Origin: Flavobacterium sp. MC2016-06
GTDB taxonomy: Bacteria; Bacteroidota; Bacteroidia; Flavobacteriales; Flavobacteriaceae
Reading direction: 5' to 3'
DNA length: 64,000 nucleotides
Assembly (NCBI RefSeq): GCF_009711165.2
Contig: NZ_WMID02000003.1
Location: 62,001 to 126,000 of the forward strand
Positions 42,175 through 49,996 of the stretch are shown piece after piece; within the stretch, counting starts at the first letter, position 1, and each line of letters opens with the position of its first letter. Below the pieces are notes generated by a model. It had not been told where the DNA came from. It saw only the letters and a list, made by a program, of their open reading frames with translations, and did no database searches. Position numbers and translations under genes: made by a program.

Positions 42175-44025
42175 TTAGTTGATTACTATTTTTTTAATCA
42201 AAGTTTTTTGGCCTTTGGTTATTTTAACAACGTATATACCTTTAGAAAGATTACCTGCAGATACAAAAGGAATAGTTGCGTTTTGATTTTCGTATACTTT
42301 TTGTCCTGCAAACGAAATAATTTCGATTGAGTAAGAAGAAGTATCAGAATTATTAAAACCAATATTGAAATTTCCGTCTGAAGGATTTGGAAAAATTGTT
42401 ATTTCATCAGATTCTGTAGTGATTTCAGCTGCTTCAACTTCAACTTTTTTGCTTGCTAAGTTGCTGCAAGTATCTGTTGCATAAGAATCCCATTGAGAAC
42501 TTAAGTTGAACGTTGTAGTTGGAGCAGTTACCGTAGATTTTCTTCTTAAAGTTACGTCAGCAGCAAAGTTTGCCGTCCCGCCGCTAAAAGTTCCGATAAT
42601 GTCAATTAAAACGCCATTTTTGAATAAACCTACAGCGTCATTTCCATTAAAAGTAAGTTCAGTTGCAGTTGTAGAAATATTAGCAGCACTTGTTAAGAAA
42701 CAAGTTGAAGAGATAGAACTGTTTACTACTACATATTTACCACCACTGGCCAATGTACCTGTTAGAGCCAAACCTGTACTCCAAGCACCTGCGCCATTAG
42801 TTTGTTTTTTAATAGTATAAACAGACATGCTTACAGAACTTCCTGTATTATTGGCAATTTCTAAAGCCTTGTTGTTTCCAGAACCTTCAATATATTCAGA
42901 GAAAAGTAAATCGGTTGCTGTTCCGCCAGTGCCGCTGCTGTTTGTTGTTACTGCAATTGTACTGCTGGAAGCAGAAGTGTTTCCTGCTGCATCTCTTGCT
43001 TTTACATAAATAGAATAACTTGTAGAAGCAGTTAAACCTGTTATCGTTGCTGTTGTTCCTGTAACAGTTGTTTTTAAAACGCTGTTAGCATACACATCAT
43101 AACCTGTAACGCCTACATTATCTGTAGAAGCTGTCCAGCTCAGTGATATAGAAGTAGCCGTTTTTGTAGTTGAAGCTAAACTTGTTGGAGTAGTTGGAAC
43201 CTGCGTATCTGAAGAAGAAGTTCCTCCCCAAATTTGAGCTACATATTCTGGATGATCTATGTATGGATTTCTATTTCCCTGACGTGCATAAACGGCATTG
43301 TTTCTTGCAATTTCTCTTGCGCTTACAGGATCTTGTGTATTCCAAGCCAAAAGCATATTTAAGAATGCAGTGGTAAATACTTGATTGCTTGTACCATTAA
43401 ACATTGCGTATGAATATCCTGCAACTGTATTCTCATAACGTGTTGCAAAGTAGAAATACATTCTAGCAATATCACCTTTAAAAGCATTGATTGGTTCAAA
43501 AACAGTTCCTGTATATCCAGATACACCGCTAGAACCTAATTTACTTCCGTTTTGAGAAGTGTAGGTTGCAGAACTTACAGTTCCGTGTGGATAATTAGAA
43601 CGCATTCCGTTTACTTTTCCATCTGTTGGAGTAATAAAATGGGCATCGGCAACCATTGGTGATGCTTCATTAAAAACAGATTGTGGAATAATATGCTCTC
43701 TATTGTAACAATCGCCCTCAACAGAATAATTACCACATCTCTGTGTAGCTCCTGTACTATAATTATAAGGATCTGTTCCTGATGGATTTTCAGAATACAT
43801 GTCTAAAACAGTTCCGTCATTTTCGTAAAAATTATCAACATCAGAAGTTTGGTAGGTTGTATATAAACCTGCGTAACCATTATCGGTATGACCTTTAATA
43901 ATGTTGTACAATTGAGTTTTTAAAGTGTAGCCTGTTCCGGTTGCGGTGTTGTAATAACCACTCGGAATCTGGGCAAAACTTACCGTAAAGACCAATAAGA
44001 ATAAAAAAGAGTAGAATTTTTTCAT
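42175..44025 (-). CDS. Secreted endonuclease I with FN3, lamin-tail-like and T9SS domains
   Basis: A 616-residue modular exported protein. A signal peptide (FYSFLFLLVFTVSFAQ) is followed by an EndA-type nuclease (residues 20-270) with the motifs RCGNYSVEGDCYNREHIIPQ (catalytic His) and HFITPTDGKVNGMRSNYPHG. An FN3 domain spans about residues 280-365 (PTTPTSLASTTKTATSISLS), a lamin-tail-like beta domain about 370-520 (LLFSEYIEGSGNNKALEIAN), and a T9SS type A sorting domain ends the chain (ITIFPNPSDGNFNIGF, then GIYVVKITKG). It should be secreted through the gliding-linked T9SS and degrade extracellular DNA. Confidence 0.93.
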   Translation of the reverse strand: MKKFYSFLFLLVFTVSFAQIPSGYYNTATGTGYTLKTQLYNIIKGHTDNGYAGLYTTYQTSDVDNFYENDGTVLDMYSENPSGTDPYNYSTGATQRCGNYSVEGDCYNREHIIPQSVFNEASPMVADAHFITPTDGKVNGMRSNYPHGTVSSATYTSQNGSKLGSSGVSGYTGTVFEPINAFKGDIARMYFYFATRYENTVAGYSYAMFNGTSNQVFTTAFLNMLLAWNTQDPVSAREIARNNAVYARQGNRNPYIDHPEYVAQIWGGTSSSDTQVPTTPTSLASTTKTATSISLSWTASTDNVGVTGYDVYANSVLKTTVTGTTATITGLTASTSYSIYVKARDAAGNTSASSSTIAVTTNSSGTGGTATDLLFSEYIEGSGNNKALEIANNTGSSVSMSVYTIKKQTNGAGAWSTGLALTGTLASGGKYVVVNSSISSTCFLTSAANISTTATELTFNGNDAVGLFKNGVLIDIIGTFSGGTANFAADVTLRRKSTVTAPTTTFNLSSQWDSYATDTCSNLASKKVEVEAAEITTESDEITIFPNPSDGNFNIGFNNSDTSSYSIEIISFAGQKVYENQNATIPFVSAGNLSKGIYVVKITKGQKTLIKKIVIN

Positions 44026-44252
44026 AAAAAGCAGTTTAAGATTTGGTTTGATTAATAGTATAAATTAAAAAACCAATGGATTGATTATTAATTATTTGTA
44101 TCAAAAATACTACTTTTATGTATACGCTGTATTAAGAGATGTTTAAATTTTAGATATATTTTCTTACTTGCTTGAGTTTTGCCGCGAAGGCGCTAAGGCA
44201 CGAGGTTTTTTAACTGTAATAAACTCATTAGAATGCTTGTTTCTCATTTTTG
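44026..44252. other. Upstream interval of the endonuclease gene
   Basis: About 230 bp. It contains an A/T-rich stretch next to the endonuclease start and a TTTGCCGCGAAGGCGCTAAGG repeat piece near 44178. No gene is seen. A -7-like TATTTGTA lies on the plus strand near 44095 without a gene to serve. Confidence 0.35.
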
Positions 44253-44352
44253 TCATTTCGACGAAGGAGAAATCGCACTAGAAACTCCACAAAAAAAGAT
44301 ATCCAATCTTTAGCGATTTACGAGTGTGATTTCTCCTTCGTCGAAATTGACA
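44253..44352. repeat. REP-type palindrome, copy 3
   Basis: The arms GTCATTTCGACGAAGGAGAA and TTCTCCTTCGTCGAAATTGAC, with AATCGCACTAG and CGAGTGTGATT inside, are the same family as 4384 and 6321. A CGGCAAAA repeat piece follows up to 44470. Confidence 0.85.
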
Positions 44353-44472
44353 AGATTGTGGAAAATGGATGCGAAATATTCGTTACCGAAATAAGTAACC
44401 TTTACAGAAATGACAAATACTACGTAATTATTGCAAAAAAACTTTGTGTCTTAGTGCCTTCGCGGCAAAATC

Positions 44473-45984
44473 CTACTTAGGAAAATCAGCACTTTGATAA
44501 GCGCCTAAATCGGGTGGAGAAGTTCTTGTTTTTCCAATAATATCCAACGGAATTATATACGTCTGATTTCCTTTCGCGAAAGCGGCAGAAGTTTTATCAA
44601 TATTAAATTTGTTTTCGGAAACGTTGTAAAACTTCGGATTTTCGTTTAAAATGATTTGGTTGTAATGAACTGCATCCGTTTTAAATTGATAATCTGGATT
44701 GGTGCTTGAACTGCTGAATTTTAAAAGACAATTATTCAATTGATACACAAATTGAGCATTTGTATTTTTACTTAAATTAAGTTCGTTGGTGTTAGAACCA
44801 TAAATAATACAATTGTTAAATGTAGCCTGAGTAAGATTGTTGGCTTCTGGAGTTGCTCCAGCCAAACTATTACTTAGATTAACAGCAACCGGCGAATTGC
44901 TCTGCCAATTGTTGTTGAATGTACAATGTGTAAAACTATAATTACCGCCGTAAACACAAGATAAACTCGCCAACCCGGCATAATTAATAACGATGTTTTC
45001 TCCGATAATTTGGGCATTCTGAGCCAAAATTCCGTATTGTGCACAATTGTAAAGCTGCGTGTTTTTTATTTGAATTGTATTGTTCGGACTTTTTATATCC
45101 AGACCAATAGTTGCATTTTTTAAAGTCAGATGATTTACAGTATGATTTGTACTTCCGTTAGCGAGAATAACAGAGCTCCATTGTCCAGGAATATCTTCGT
45201 ATAGAGATTCTAATCGATCACCTTCAAATACAACTTCATTTTCTAATTTTTCAGTTGTAGAAACAGCGCCGTTAATTTGAAGTGATGCGTTTGGAGCGAC
45301 ATAAAGCCCAGAATTAGAATGAAAATACACCTTTGATCCCGCTTCAAAACTCACCGTTTTATTGGCAAGAACTCCCGCATATCCATAAATAACGTAAGGT
45401 TTGTTTTTAGTAAAAACCAATTCATTTCCGTTTACAGCATCATTTTCATCCAAATAAAAACCATCAACATCTTTACCGTCAATCTTTATTTTTTCTTTGC
45501 TTCCGTCAGAATTTTGTTTCGGATATAAAAATACAGCATCCTGAATTAGCGTAACCAAAGCTACTTCTTGAAGATTGGCGCCGCTGTCAAATTCAATTTC
45601 GTCTGTGTATAAAAAATCAGTAGGATCAGCATCTGTAATGTCAGCCGTAGTTTCGATAAAAATATACAAACTGTCTTTGGCTAAAAGAGTCACATTATTG
45701 AAAATTTTACCTTGATTGCCACTCATTCCGTCAACCGTCATTCTGTATTTAGAGTTCAAACCTTTTTTTAACTGTACAACTGGAATCGAAATATCATTTT
45801 TGCTTTTGTTATACACCATAAGCTGGTAGGTACTCGAACCAATGTTTTTAAAAACAGTATCTAAATAAACGGTGTCTTTTGAAAACTTTAAATCTCCTGA
45901 ACTGACAACAGTGTCAAAATCAGTTCGACATGAACTGAAGGCTAAAATTATTGTAAGAATGAAGAGTGCAAAATAATGACGCAT
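44473..45984 (-). CDS. Lipoprotein with right-handed beta-helix
   Basis: A 503-residue protein with a lipobox signal (FALFILTIILAFSSC, Cys at about residue 19). Residues 40-200 look like a beta-sandwich region; residues 200-480 have the short Asn-rich repeats of a parallel beta-helix (LTLKNATIGLDIKSPNNTIQ, YNCAQYGILAQNAQIIGENI). It ends with RTSPPDLGAYQ, a signature of proteins with polymorphic outer-membrane/choice-of-anchor type repeats. Probably surface-exposed; no catalytic residues could be assigned. Confidence 0.8.
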   Translation of the reverse strand: MRHYFALFILTIILAFSSCRTDFDTVVSSGDLKFSKDTVYLDTVFKNIGSSTYQLMVYNKSKNDISIPVVQLKKGLNSKYRMTVDGMSGNQGKIFNNVTLLAKDSLYIFIETTADITDADPTDFLYTDEIEFDSGANLQEVALVTLIQDAVFLYPKQNSDGSKEKIKIDGKDVDGFYLDENDAVNGNELVFTKNKPYVIYGYAGVLANKTVSFEAGSKVYFHSNSGLYVAPNASLQINGAVSTTEKLENEVVFEGDRLESLYEDIPGQWSSVILANGSTNHTVNHLTLKNATIGLDIKSPNNTIQIKNTQLYNCAQYGILAQNAQIIGENIVINYAGLASLSCVYGGNYSFTHCTFNNNWQSNSPVAVNLSNSLAGATPEANNLTQATFNNCIIYGSNTNELNLSKNTNAQFVYQLNNCLLKFSSSSTNPDYQFKTDAVHYNQIILNENPKFYNVSENKFNIDKTSAAFAKGNQTYIIPLDIIGKTRTSPPDLGAYQSADFPK

Positions 45985-46367
45985 TGAATCGTTTTTTTGT
46001 TTTAGCCACAGATTAAAAAGATTTAAAAGATTTTTTTAATCTGTGGCGATATTTTTTTGAATTGCTTTATTTTTTAGCCACAGATTAAAAGGATTAAAAT
46101 GATTTTTTAAATCTGTGGCTATACTTTTTTGAATTGCTTTATTTTTTTTGCCACAGATTTAAAAAGATTTTTTTACCTTTTTTTAATCTGTGCTAATCTG
46201 TGAAATCTGTGGCAAAACTTTTATTAGTTCTGTCACAGCTTTAATTATTGTTTTTGTAAAAATAGCAAAAAACTTACATGTTTGAAGTCTATTTTTAATA
46301 TTACAATTGTATTTTCTAATTTGTATCTCATCTTTTCTTTAATTTTACGATTTTAAAGCTTATTTTA
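45985..46367. repeat. Three GCCACAGATTAAAA palindromic repeats
   Basis: Copies near 46003-46045, 46075-46120 and 46150-46215, each made of GCCACAGATT arms and AATCTGTGGC partners with poly-A/T-rich centres. The rest of the interval (46220-46367) is AT-rich with no clear gene; the promoter of the thioesterase gene should lie here. Confidence 0.75.
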
Positions 46368-46796
46368 ATGAATTACACAAAAGAACAAATTTTAGCCCGC
46401 TGCAATGAGTTTTCTAAAAACACATTAATGGAAACGCTGAAAATAGAATATATAGATGCTGGAGAAGATTTTTTGACGGCAAAAATGCCAGTAAATCCAG
46501 CAGTTCACCAACCAATGGGATTGTTACACGGAGGAGCTTCGGTTGCTTTGGCAGAAAGCGTAGGAAGTGCAGCATCTTTTTTCTTTATCGATCCAAAAGT
46601 ACAGGAAGTTCGTGGAATCGAAATTTCTGCAAATCACTTAAAAAGTATTCGCGAAGGTTTTGTTTACGGTACAGCGCGCATTATTCATAAAGGACGTACG
46701 CTGCATCTTTGGGAAATTAAAATTACCGATGAAGAAGGAAATTTGATTTCGCTCTGCAAACTGACGAATATGGTTTTGGATAGAAAGAAAAGTTAA
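46368..46796 (+). CDS. PaaI-type hotdog thioesterase (probable DHNA-CoA thioesterase)
   Basis: A 142-residue single hotdog domain. The motif MGLLHGGASVALAESVGSAAS (about residues 47-66) is that of PaaI/MenI-type acyl-CoA thioesterases, with the HGG turn and the acidic residue on the helix. It starts a two-gene unit with isochorismate synthase, 9 nt apart, which supports a function as 1,4-dihydroxy-2-naphthoyl-CoA hydrolase in menaquinone synthesis. The function assignment rests on context, the fold on sequence. Confidence 0.85.
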   Translation: MNYTKEQILARCNEFSKNTLMETLKIEYIDAGEDFLTAKMPVNPAVHQPMGLLHGGASVALAESVGSAASFFFIDPKVQEVRGIEISANHLKSIREGFVYGTARIIHKGRTLHLWEIKITDEEGNLISLCKLTNMVLDRKKS

Positions 46797-46805
46797 TTGG
46801 AAACT

Positions 46806-47885
46806 ATGAATAATTTCTTTTCTAAAATTATACTGCATAAAGAACAAAATTTGCCTTTTGTTCTTTATTCTAAACCCAATTCGACTAAAATAATTGGGCT
46901 TTTACAGCAAAATGATACTTTACATACCGTTTCGGATTATACCGAAAAAGGTTTTGTTTTTGCTTCTTTTGATGAAAAACAATTGATTCTGATTCCAGAA
47001 AACGAATCTGAAATTATAACGTCTGAACAGGAAAATATCGAAATCAATTTAATTGAAAATAATGATTTGGGTTTTGATGAAAAGGCCAAAAAACAATATG
47101 AAGATTTAGTTGAGAAAGGAATCAAGGCGATTAAAAACGAAGAATTCAAAAAAGTAGTTTTGTCGAGAAGTGAAACTGTCGATTTAGCCGATTTTGATTT
47201 TGTAACGACTTTTCAGCAGTTAATTCAATTGTATCCTACGACTTTTTGTTATTGTTTTTTTCATCCTAAAATCGGATTTTGGATGGGAGCTACTCCCGAA
47301 CAATTATTGAAAGCCAACGGAAATGCTTTTGAAACTACAGCATTAGCAGGAACACAGAAAGCAACGGAAGCAACCGAAATTTCTTGGGAACAAAAGGAAA
47401 AAGACGAACAGCAGTATGTAACCGATTTTATTGTAAAAAGATTACGCGAAGTAGCTTTTTCTGTTGAATTAACAGAGCCTTACAGCATAAAAGCGGGATC
47501 TATCTGGCATATTAAAACAGATATTTCGGGAGTTTTAAACGAAAATTCGACTTTGGAAGAAGTGATAGATACTTTGCATCCAACGCCCGCAGTTTGCGGA
47601 CTTCCGAAGAAAAAAGCAAAAGCTTTTATTATAGAAAATGAAAATTACGATCGAACTTTTTATACCGGTTTTCTGGGTGAATTAAACAGCAGTCTCGCAT
47701 CTAGTGCCGTAAGTTCTGATTTATTTGTAAATTTACGAAGCATGCAGATTCAAGACCATAAAGCTATTTTGTACATGGGCTGCGGTATTACCAAAGAAAG
47801 CATTTCCGAAAAAGAGTGGGAGGAAAGTGTCAATAAATCAATGACGATGAAAAGAGTCTTGAGAGTCTTGAGAGTTAGGAGTTAG
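46806..47885 (+). CDS. menF: Isochorismate synthase (chorismate-binding family)
   Basis: A protein of about 359 residues, of the MenF/EntC family, converting chorismate to isochorismate, the first step of menaquinone synthesis. Visible motifs: FKKVVLSRSETVDL (start of the catalytic domain, about residue 113), FWMGATPEQLL, TTALAGTQKA, HPTPAVCGLPKKKA, YDRTFYTGFLGEL and the final YMGCGITKES. The ATG at 46806 is preferred over a TTG three codons earlier. The last codons (VLRVLRVRS) are made by a 9-bp tandem repeat that continues past the stop. Confidence 0.92.
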   Translation: MNNFFSKIILHKEQNLPFVLYSKPNSTKIIGLLQQNDTLHTVSDYTEKGFVFASFDEKQLILIPENESEIITSEQENIEINLIENNDLGFDEKAKKQYEDLVEKGIKAIKNEEFKKVVLSRSETVDLADFDFVTTFQQLIQLYPTTFCYCFFHPKIGFWMGATPEQLLKANGNAFETTALAGTQKATEATEISWEQKEKDEQQYVTDFIVKRLREVAFSVELTEPYSIKAGSIWHIKTDISGVLNENSTLEEVIDTLHPTPAVCGLPKKKAKAFIIENENYDRTFYTGFLGELNSSLASSAVSSDLFVNLRSMQIQDHKAILYMGCGITKESISEKEWEESVNKSMTMKRVLRVLRVRS

Positions 47886-47990
47886 GAGTTAGAAGTTATG
47901 AGTTATGAGTTATGAGTTATGAGTTTTGACCGAGACACAAACTTGAAACCTGAAACTTGAAACCTGAAACAAAAAAAACTTGAAACAAAA
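47848..47990. repeat. Simple tandem repeats spanning the menF stop
   Basis: GAGAGTCTT units, then GAGTTAG, then four GAGTTAT units, and then ACTTGAAACCTGAAAC-type units. They encode the end of MenF and fill the gap to bshB1, which makes the menF C-terminus prone to slippage. Confidence 0.75.
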
Positions 47991-48006
47991 AAAAACAAAA
48001 AGAAAA

Positions 48007-48723
48007 ATGAAATTAGATATATTAGCCTTTGGTGCTCATCCAGACGATGTAGAATTGGGTTGTGCTGGAACAATTTTAAAAGAAGTTTCGCTTGGAAAAA
48101 AAGTTGGAATTGTAGATTTAACGCGTGGCGAGCTTGGTACACGCGGTACAGCCGAAACTAGAGATAAAGAAGCAGCAGATGCAGCAAAAATATTAGGCGT
48201 TTTGGTTCGTGAGAATCTTGCCATGCGTGATGGTTTTTTTACGAATGATGAAAATCATCAATTAGAAGTTATTAAAATGATTCGAAAATACAAACCAGAA
48301 ATTGTATTGTGTAATGCTGTAGACGATCGTCATATTGATCACGGAAAAGGAAGCAAACTAGTTTCTGATGCTTCTTTTTTATCTGGATTAGTAAAAATTA
48401 AAACTTTGATCGACGGTGTGAATCAAGAACCATGGAGACCAAAAGTGGTGTATCATTACATTCAATGGAAAAACCTTGAACCCGATTTTGTTGTAGATAT
48501 CACTGGTTTTGAAAAAAAGAAAGTAGAAGCAATTCTTGCCTATAAAACACAATTTTATGATGCCAATTCTAAAGAACCAGCTACTCCAATTACGAGTAAA
48601 AACTTCTTAGAAAGCTTAAATTATCGTGCGCAGGACTTAGGAAGGTTAGTTGGAACCGAATTTGCAGAAGGTTTTACTATTGAAAGATGTTTGGCAGTCA
48701 ATAGCTTAGATGATTTGATGTAA
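48007..48723 (+). CDS. bshB1: Bacillithiol biosynthesis deacetylase BshB1
   Basis: A 238-residue LmbE/PIG-L-type zinc deacetylase. Motifs: FGAHPDDVELGCAGT (residues 8-22, His and Asp-Asp metal site), RGELGTRGTAETRD (typical of BshB1), and CNAVDDRHIDHGKGSKL (second His pair). It removes the acetyl group from GlcNAc-malate in bacillithiol synthesis, which is the low-molecular-weight thiol of many Bacteroidota. The ATG at 48007 fits the family start; an upstream TTG frame runs through simple repeats. Confidence 0.92.
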   Translation: MKLDILAFGAHPDDVELGCAGTILKEVSLGKKVGIVDLTRGELGTRGTAETRDKEAADAAKILGVLVRENLAMRDGFFTNDENHQLEVIKMIRKYKPEIVLCNAVDDRHIDHGKGSKLVSDASFLSGLVKIKTLIDGVNQEPWRPKVVYHYIQWKNLEPDFVVDITGFEKKKVEAILAYKTQFYDANSKEPATPITSKNFLESLNYRAQDLGRLVGTEFAEGFTIERCLAVNSLDDLM

Positions 48724-48769
48724 ATTTCATGTAAATTTTTTCAAATTTTTCTTTGTAGAAGTAAACCTT

Positions 48770-48782
48770 TGTTGTATATTTG
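48770..48782 (+). promoter_or_regulatory. -7 element of tRNA-His promoter
   Basis: TATATTTG at about 48774-48781 fits the TAnnTTTG consensus, about 20 nt before the tRNA-His gene. Confidence 0.6.
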
Positions 48783-48799
48783 CAACCGCAAAGAAAAAT

Positions 48800-48874
48800 G
48801 GTGGTTGTAGCTCAGCTGGTTAGAGTATTGGTTTGTGGTGCCGAGGGTCGCCGGTTCGAACCCGGTCAGCCACC
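48800..48874 (+). tRNA. tRNA-His (GTG)
   Basis: A standard cloverleaf: acceptor GTGGTTG/CAGCCAC with G-1 (48800) facing C73, D-arm GCTC/GAGT, anticodon stem TTGGT/GCCGA with loop TTGTGGT (GTG), T-arm GCCGG-TTCGAAC-CCGGT. This is a proper tRNA and a good contrast to the aberrant His-type tRNA-like gene at 20728. Confidence 0.95.
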
Positions 48875-48885
48875 CAGAAATTTAA

Positions 48886-48914
48886 AGCCTTGAAGAAATT
48901 CAAGGCTTTTTTTG
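48886..48914 (+). terminator. Terminator of tRNA-His
   Basis: AAAGCCTTGAA and TTCAAGGCTTT pair with a 4-nt loop, followed by T-run. Confidence 0.9.
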
Positions 48915-48939
48915 TGCAAAAAAAATAAAAAATAAATAA

Positions 48940-49011
48940 ATTCCAATTTTTTAAATTCCAAATTCCAAGAAGTACAAGTTTGGAATTTGGAATTTAAAAG
49001 ATTGGAATTTC
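48940..49011. repeat. Palindromic copy of the TTGGAATTTGGAATTT repeat
   Basis: An AAATTCCAATTTTTTAAATT... arm and its complement, with GAAGTACAAG between. The right arm equals the third copy of the tandem repeat at 163-195. Confidence 0.8.
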
Positions 49012-49050
49012 AAAAAAAAACACAACTGCTAAGTTGTGCTTTTTTGGTTA

Positions 49051-49905
49051 TTATCTTATTTCTTCAAAAGTAGTTCCTTCTTTAATATCACCGGTATTAA
49101 AACCTTTTTTAAACCAATACATTCTCTGTTCAGATGTACCATGAGTAAAGGAATCTGGAACGACATGACCTTGCATTTTACTTTGTATAGCATCGTCACC
49201 AACAGCATTTGCAGCGCTCAAAGCTTCATCAATATCACCAACATCTAGATTTTCTTTATTATAGTGTGCCCAGACTCCAGCATAAAAATCAGCTTGCAAT
49301 TCTAGTGCAACAGAAAGTTTATTGGCTTGAGCTTCGCTTTTTCCTGATTGTTCCTGACGCATTTTGTCTGAGGTTCCCATTAAGGTTTGAATGTGATGTC
49401 CAATTTCATGCGATATAACATATGCAATAGCAAAGTCACCACCTTTGGCGCCAAATTTAGTTTTTAGTTCCTCAAAGAAGCCTAAATCCATGTATACTTT
49501 ACGGTCGCCAGGACAATAAAAAGGTCCAGAAGCAGATGATGCTCCACCACAGGCTGTTTGAACAGAACCTCTAAAAAGTACTAATTTTGGTTTTTCATAA
49601 ACCATACCGTGTTCTTCAAATATTTTGCTCCAGATGTCTTCGTTATCGGCCAATACAACCTTAACAAATTCCCCCATTTCTTGGTCTTCTTTACTTAAGG
49701 GAGCTGCAGCTTCAGTTTGTGTTTGTTGTCCACCTTGCATTTGTTGTAATACAGATCCTACGGTTTGACCAGTTTCACCACCAAAAACATTTAACAACAA
49801 AATAATAATACCAATAACACCGCCGCCTATAAGAGTTTTTCCTCCTCCGGATATTCCTCTTCTGTCTTCAACATTATCACTTTGTCTTCTGCCTTGCCAT
49901 TTCAT
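49051..49905 (-). CDS. Neutral zinc metallopeptidase (YpfJ/KPN_02809 family)
   Basis: A 284-residue protein. It opens with MKWQGRRQSDNVEDRRG, the conserved N-terminal signature of the family, then a membrane segment (GGVIGIIILLLNVFGG, about residues 30-45), and a peptidase domain with YVISHEIGHHIQTL (HEIGHH zinc motif, about residue 165) and a second acidic region LELQADFYAGVWAHY. Probably anchored with the catalytic part in the periplasm. The substrate is not known. Confidence 0.9.
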   Translation of the reverse strand: MKWQGRRQSDNVEDRRGISGGGKTLIGGGVIGIIILLLNVFGGETGQTVGSVLQQMQGGQQTQTEAAAPLSKEDQEMGEFVKVVLADNEDIWSKIFEEHGMVYEKPKLVLFRGSVQTACGGASSASGPFYCPGDRKVYMDLGFFEELKTKFGAKGGDFAIAYVISHEIGHHIQTLMGTSDKMRQEQSGKSEAQANKLSVALELQADFYAGVWAHYNKENLDVGDIDEALSAANAVGDDAIQSKMQGHVVPDSFTHGTSEQRMYWFKKGFNTGDIKEGTTFEEIR

Positions 49906-49996
49906 ATTCTATTGCAATTAAGTTTGTTATATTTTTTAATGTACGAATTTATGTATTTTTATGGAATTTTACGATAGTAGAAACAAATAAGTTGAA

